A DNA stretch of 20,745 nucleotides from Gammaproteobacteria bacterium (GTDB lineage Bacteria; Pseudomonadota; Gammaproteobacteria; Thiohalomonadales; Thiohalomonadaceae), in assembly GCA_023228645.1 (NCBI GenBank), contig JALOAT010000060.1, positions 1 to 20,745 of the forward strand, written 5' to 3'. The notes under the pieces were generated by a model. The model was not told the DNA's origin, searched no databases, and saw only the letters and a program-made list of their open reading frames with translations. How positions within the stretch are numbered: the stretch's first letter is position 1; every line of letters begins with the position of its first letter. The translations under genes were made by a program, and so were the position numbers. Shown here piece after piece: positions 20,401-20,745 of the stretch.

Positions 20401-20745
20401 ATGACTCTTGTGCCAATGGTTGTAGAACAGACCAATCGCGGTGAACGTTCATACGACATTTATAGCCGACTCCTCAAAGAGCGAATTATCTTTATGAACG
20501 GCCAAGTTGAGGATCATATGGCTCAGGTCATTTGTGCCCAGCTTCTTTTCTTAGAAGCCGAAAGTCGAGAAAAGGACATCTATCTTTACATCAATTCTCC
20601 TGGTGGTGTAGTAACGGCTGGCCTTGCAATCTATGATACTATGCAATTTATCAAGCCTGACGTTTCTACTATCGTAATGGGCCAGGCTTGTTCAATGGGA
20701 TCATTTTTGGCACAGGCTGGTGCTCCTGGTAAGCGATTGGTCCTA
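20401..20745 (+). CDS. clpP: ATP-dependent Clp protease proteolytic subunit (partial, 115 aa)
   Basis: Starts after AAAGGAAAT and runs open to the window edge. The N-terminus (MTLVPMVVEQTNRGERSYDIYSRLLKERIIFMNGQVED), IYLYINSPGGVVTAGLAIYDTM and GQACSMGSFL are near-consensus ClpP. The nucleophile Ser98 is in GQACSMGS; the His lies beyond the window edge. ClpP forms a 14-subunit chamber fed by ClpX or ClpA unfoldases. An active phage ClpP could act with host unfoldases, or in head maturation or host takeover. The own promoter at 20342 suggests separate control. Confidence 0.95.
   Translation, partial: MTLVPMVVEQTNRGERSYDIYSRLLKERIIFMNGQVEDHMAQVICAQLLFLEAESREKDIYLYINSPGGVVTAGLAIYDTMQFIKPDVSTIVMGQACSMGSFLAQAGAPGKRLVL

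Noticed and set aside
1..20745. CRISPR array, insertion sequence or integrase attachment site
   Set aside because: No regularly spaced repeats, no transposase or integrase reading frame and no duplicated tRNA 3' end were seen.

Overview
This window looks like part of the genome of a large tailed bacteriophage. It is A+T-rich. It has about 35 tightly packed, mostly small genes, nearly all on the plus strand, often with ATGA or TAATG overlaps. The only two minus-strand genes are free-standing GIY-YIG homing endonucleases. It carries tRNA genes, an SPFH/flotillin-like protein, a UvrD-family helicase and a ClpP protease, a mix typical of large myophages. Several TATAAATA/G boxes resemble T4-type late promoters, and TTGACA-17/18-TATAAT promoters mark other units. 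A PEP-CTERM sorting signal on one gene product suggests a Gram-negative, probably proteobacterial, host with an exosortase. The phage assignment is inference: no capsid, tail or terminase gene is recognisable here.

Layout. 1-1420: six small overlapping genes, one a Phd/YefM-type antitoxin. 1422-2520: tRNA-Arg(UCG), a Ser/Gly-rich PEP-CTERM protein, and overlapping its 3' end an RNase P RNA of about 318 nt. 2542-4468: two small genes and a CoaB-like/class II aldolase fusion. 4465-5310: first homing endonuclease (minus strand). 5374-6292: three small genes. 6305-6586: structured RNA with a tRNA-like element lacking an anticodon, ended by a terminator. 6682-8061: SPFH protein. 8156-9504: four genes, one with the OB-type N-terminal domain of an RNA ligase. 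9485-10369: second homing endonuclease (minus strand). 10462-11670: small genes plus a duplicated gene tail. 11677-12067: promoter-led RNA unit with a 5'-tRNA-half-like element, a tRNA with a 36-nt anticodon loop, and what reads as a circularly permuted tRNA-Phe (3' half with CCA first, then the 5' half). 12088-14526: small genes, one behind a nested 5' UTR structure. 14523-14760: another promoter-led RNA with two T-arm-like segments. 14801-17534: small genes including a DUF4326 protein and a composite KSAHSGKD-type phage protein. 17588-18343: a glycyl-tRNA-synthetase-like class II core without an anticodon-binding domain. 18357-20345: SF1 helicase. 20401-end: clpP, cut by the window edge.

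How it may fit together (inference). The window is unusually rich in tRNA biology: RNase P RNA, one normal tRNA, several rearranged tRNA-like RNAs, an aminoacyl-tRNA-synthetase core and an RNA-ligase-type domain. A phage-encoded tRNA maturation or tRNA-mimic system is the most interesting reading. The strongest single observations are the RNase P RNA, the permuted tRNA-Phe and the PEP-CTERM protein.
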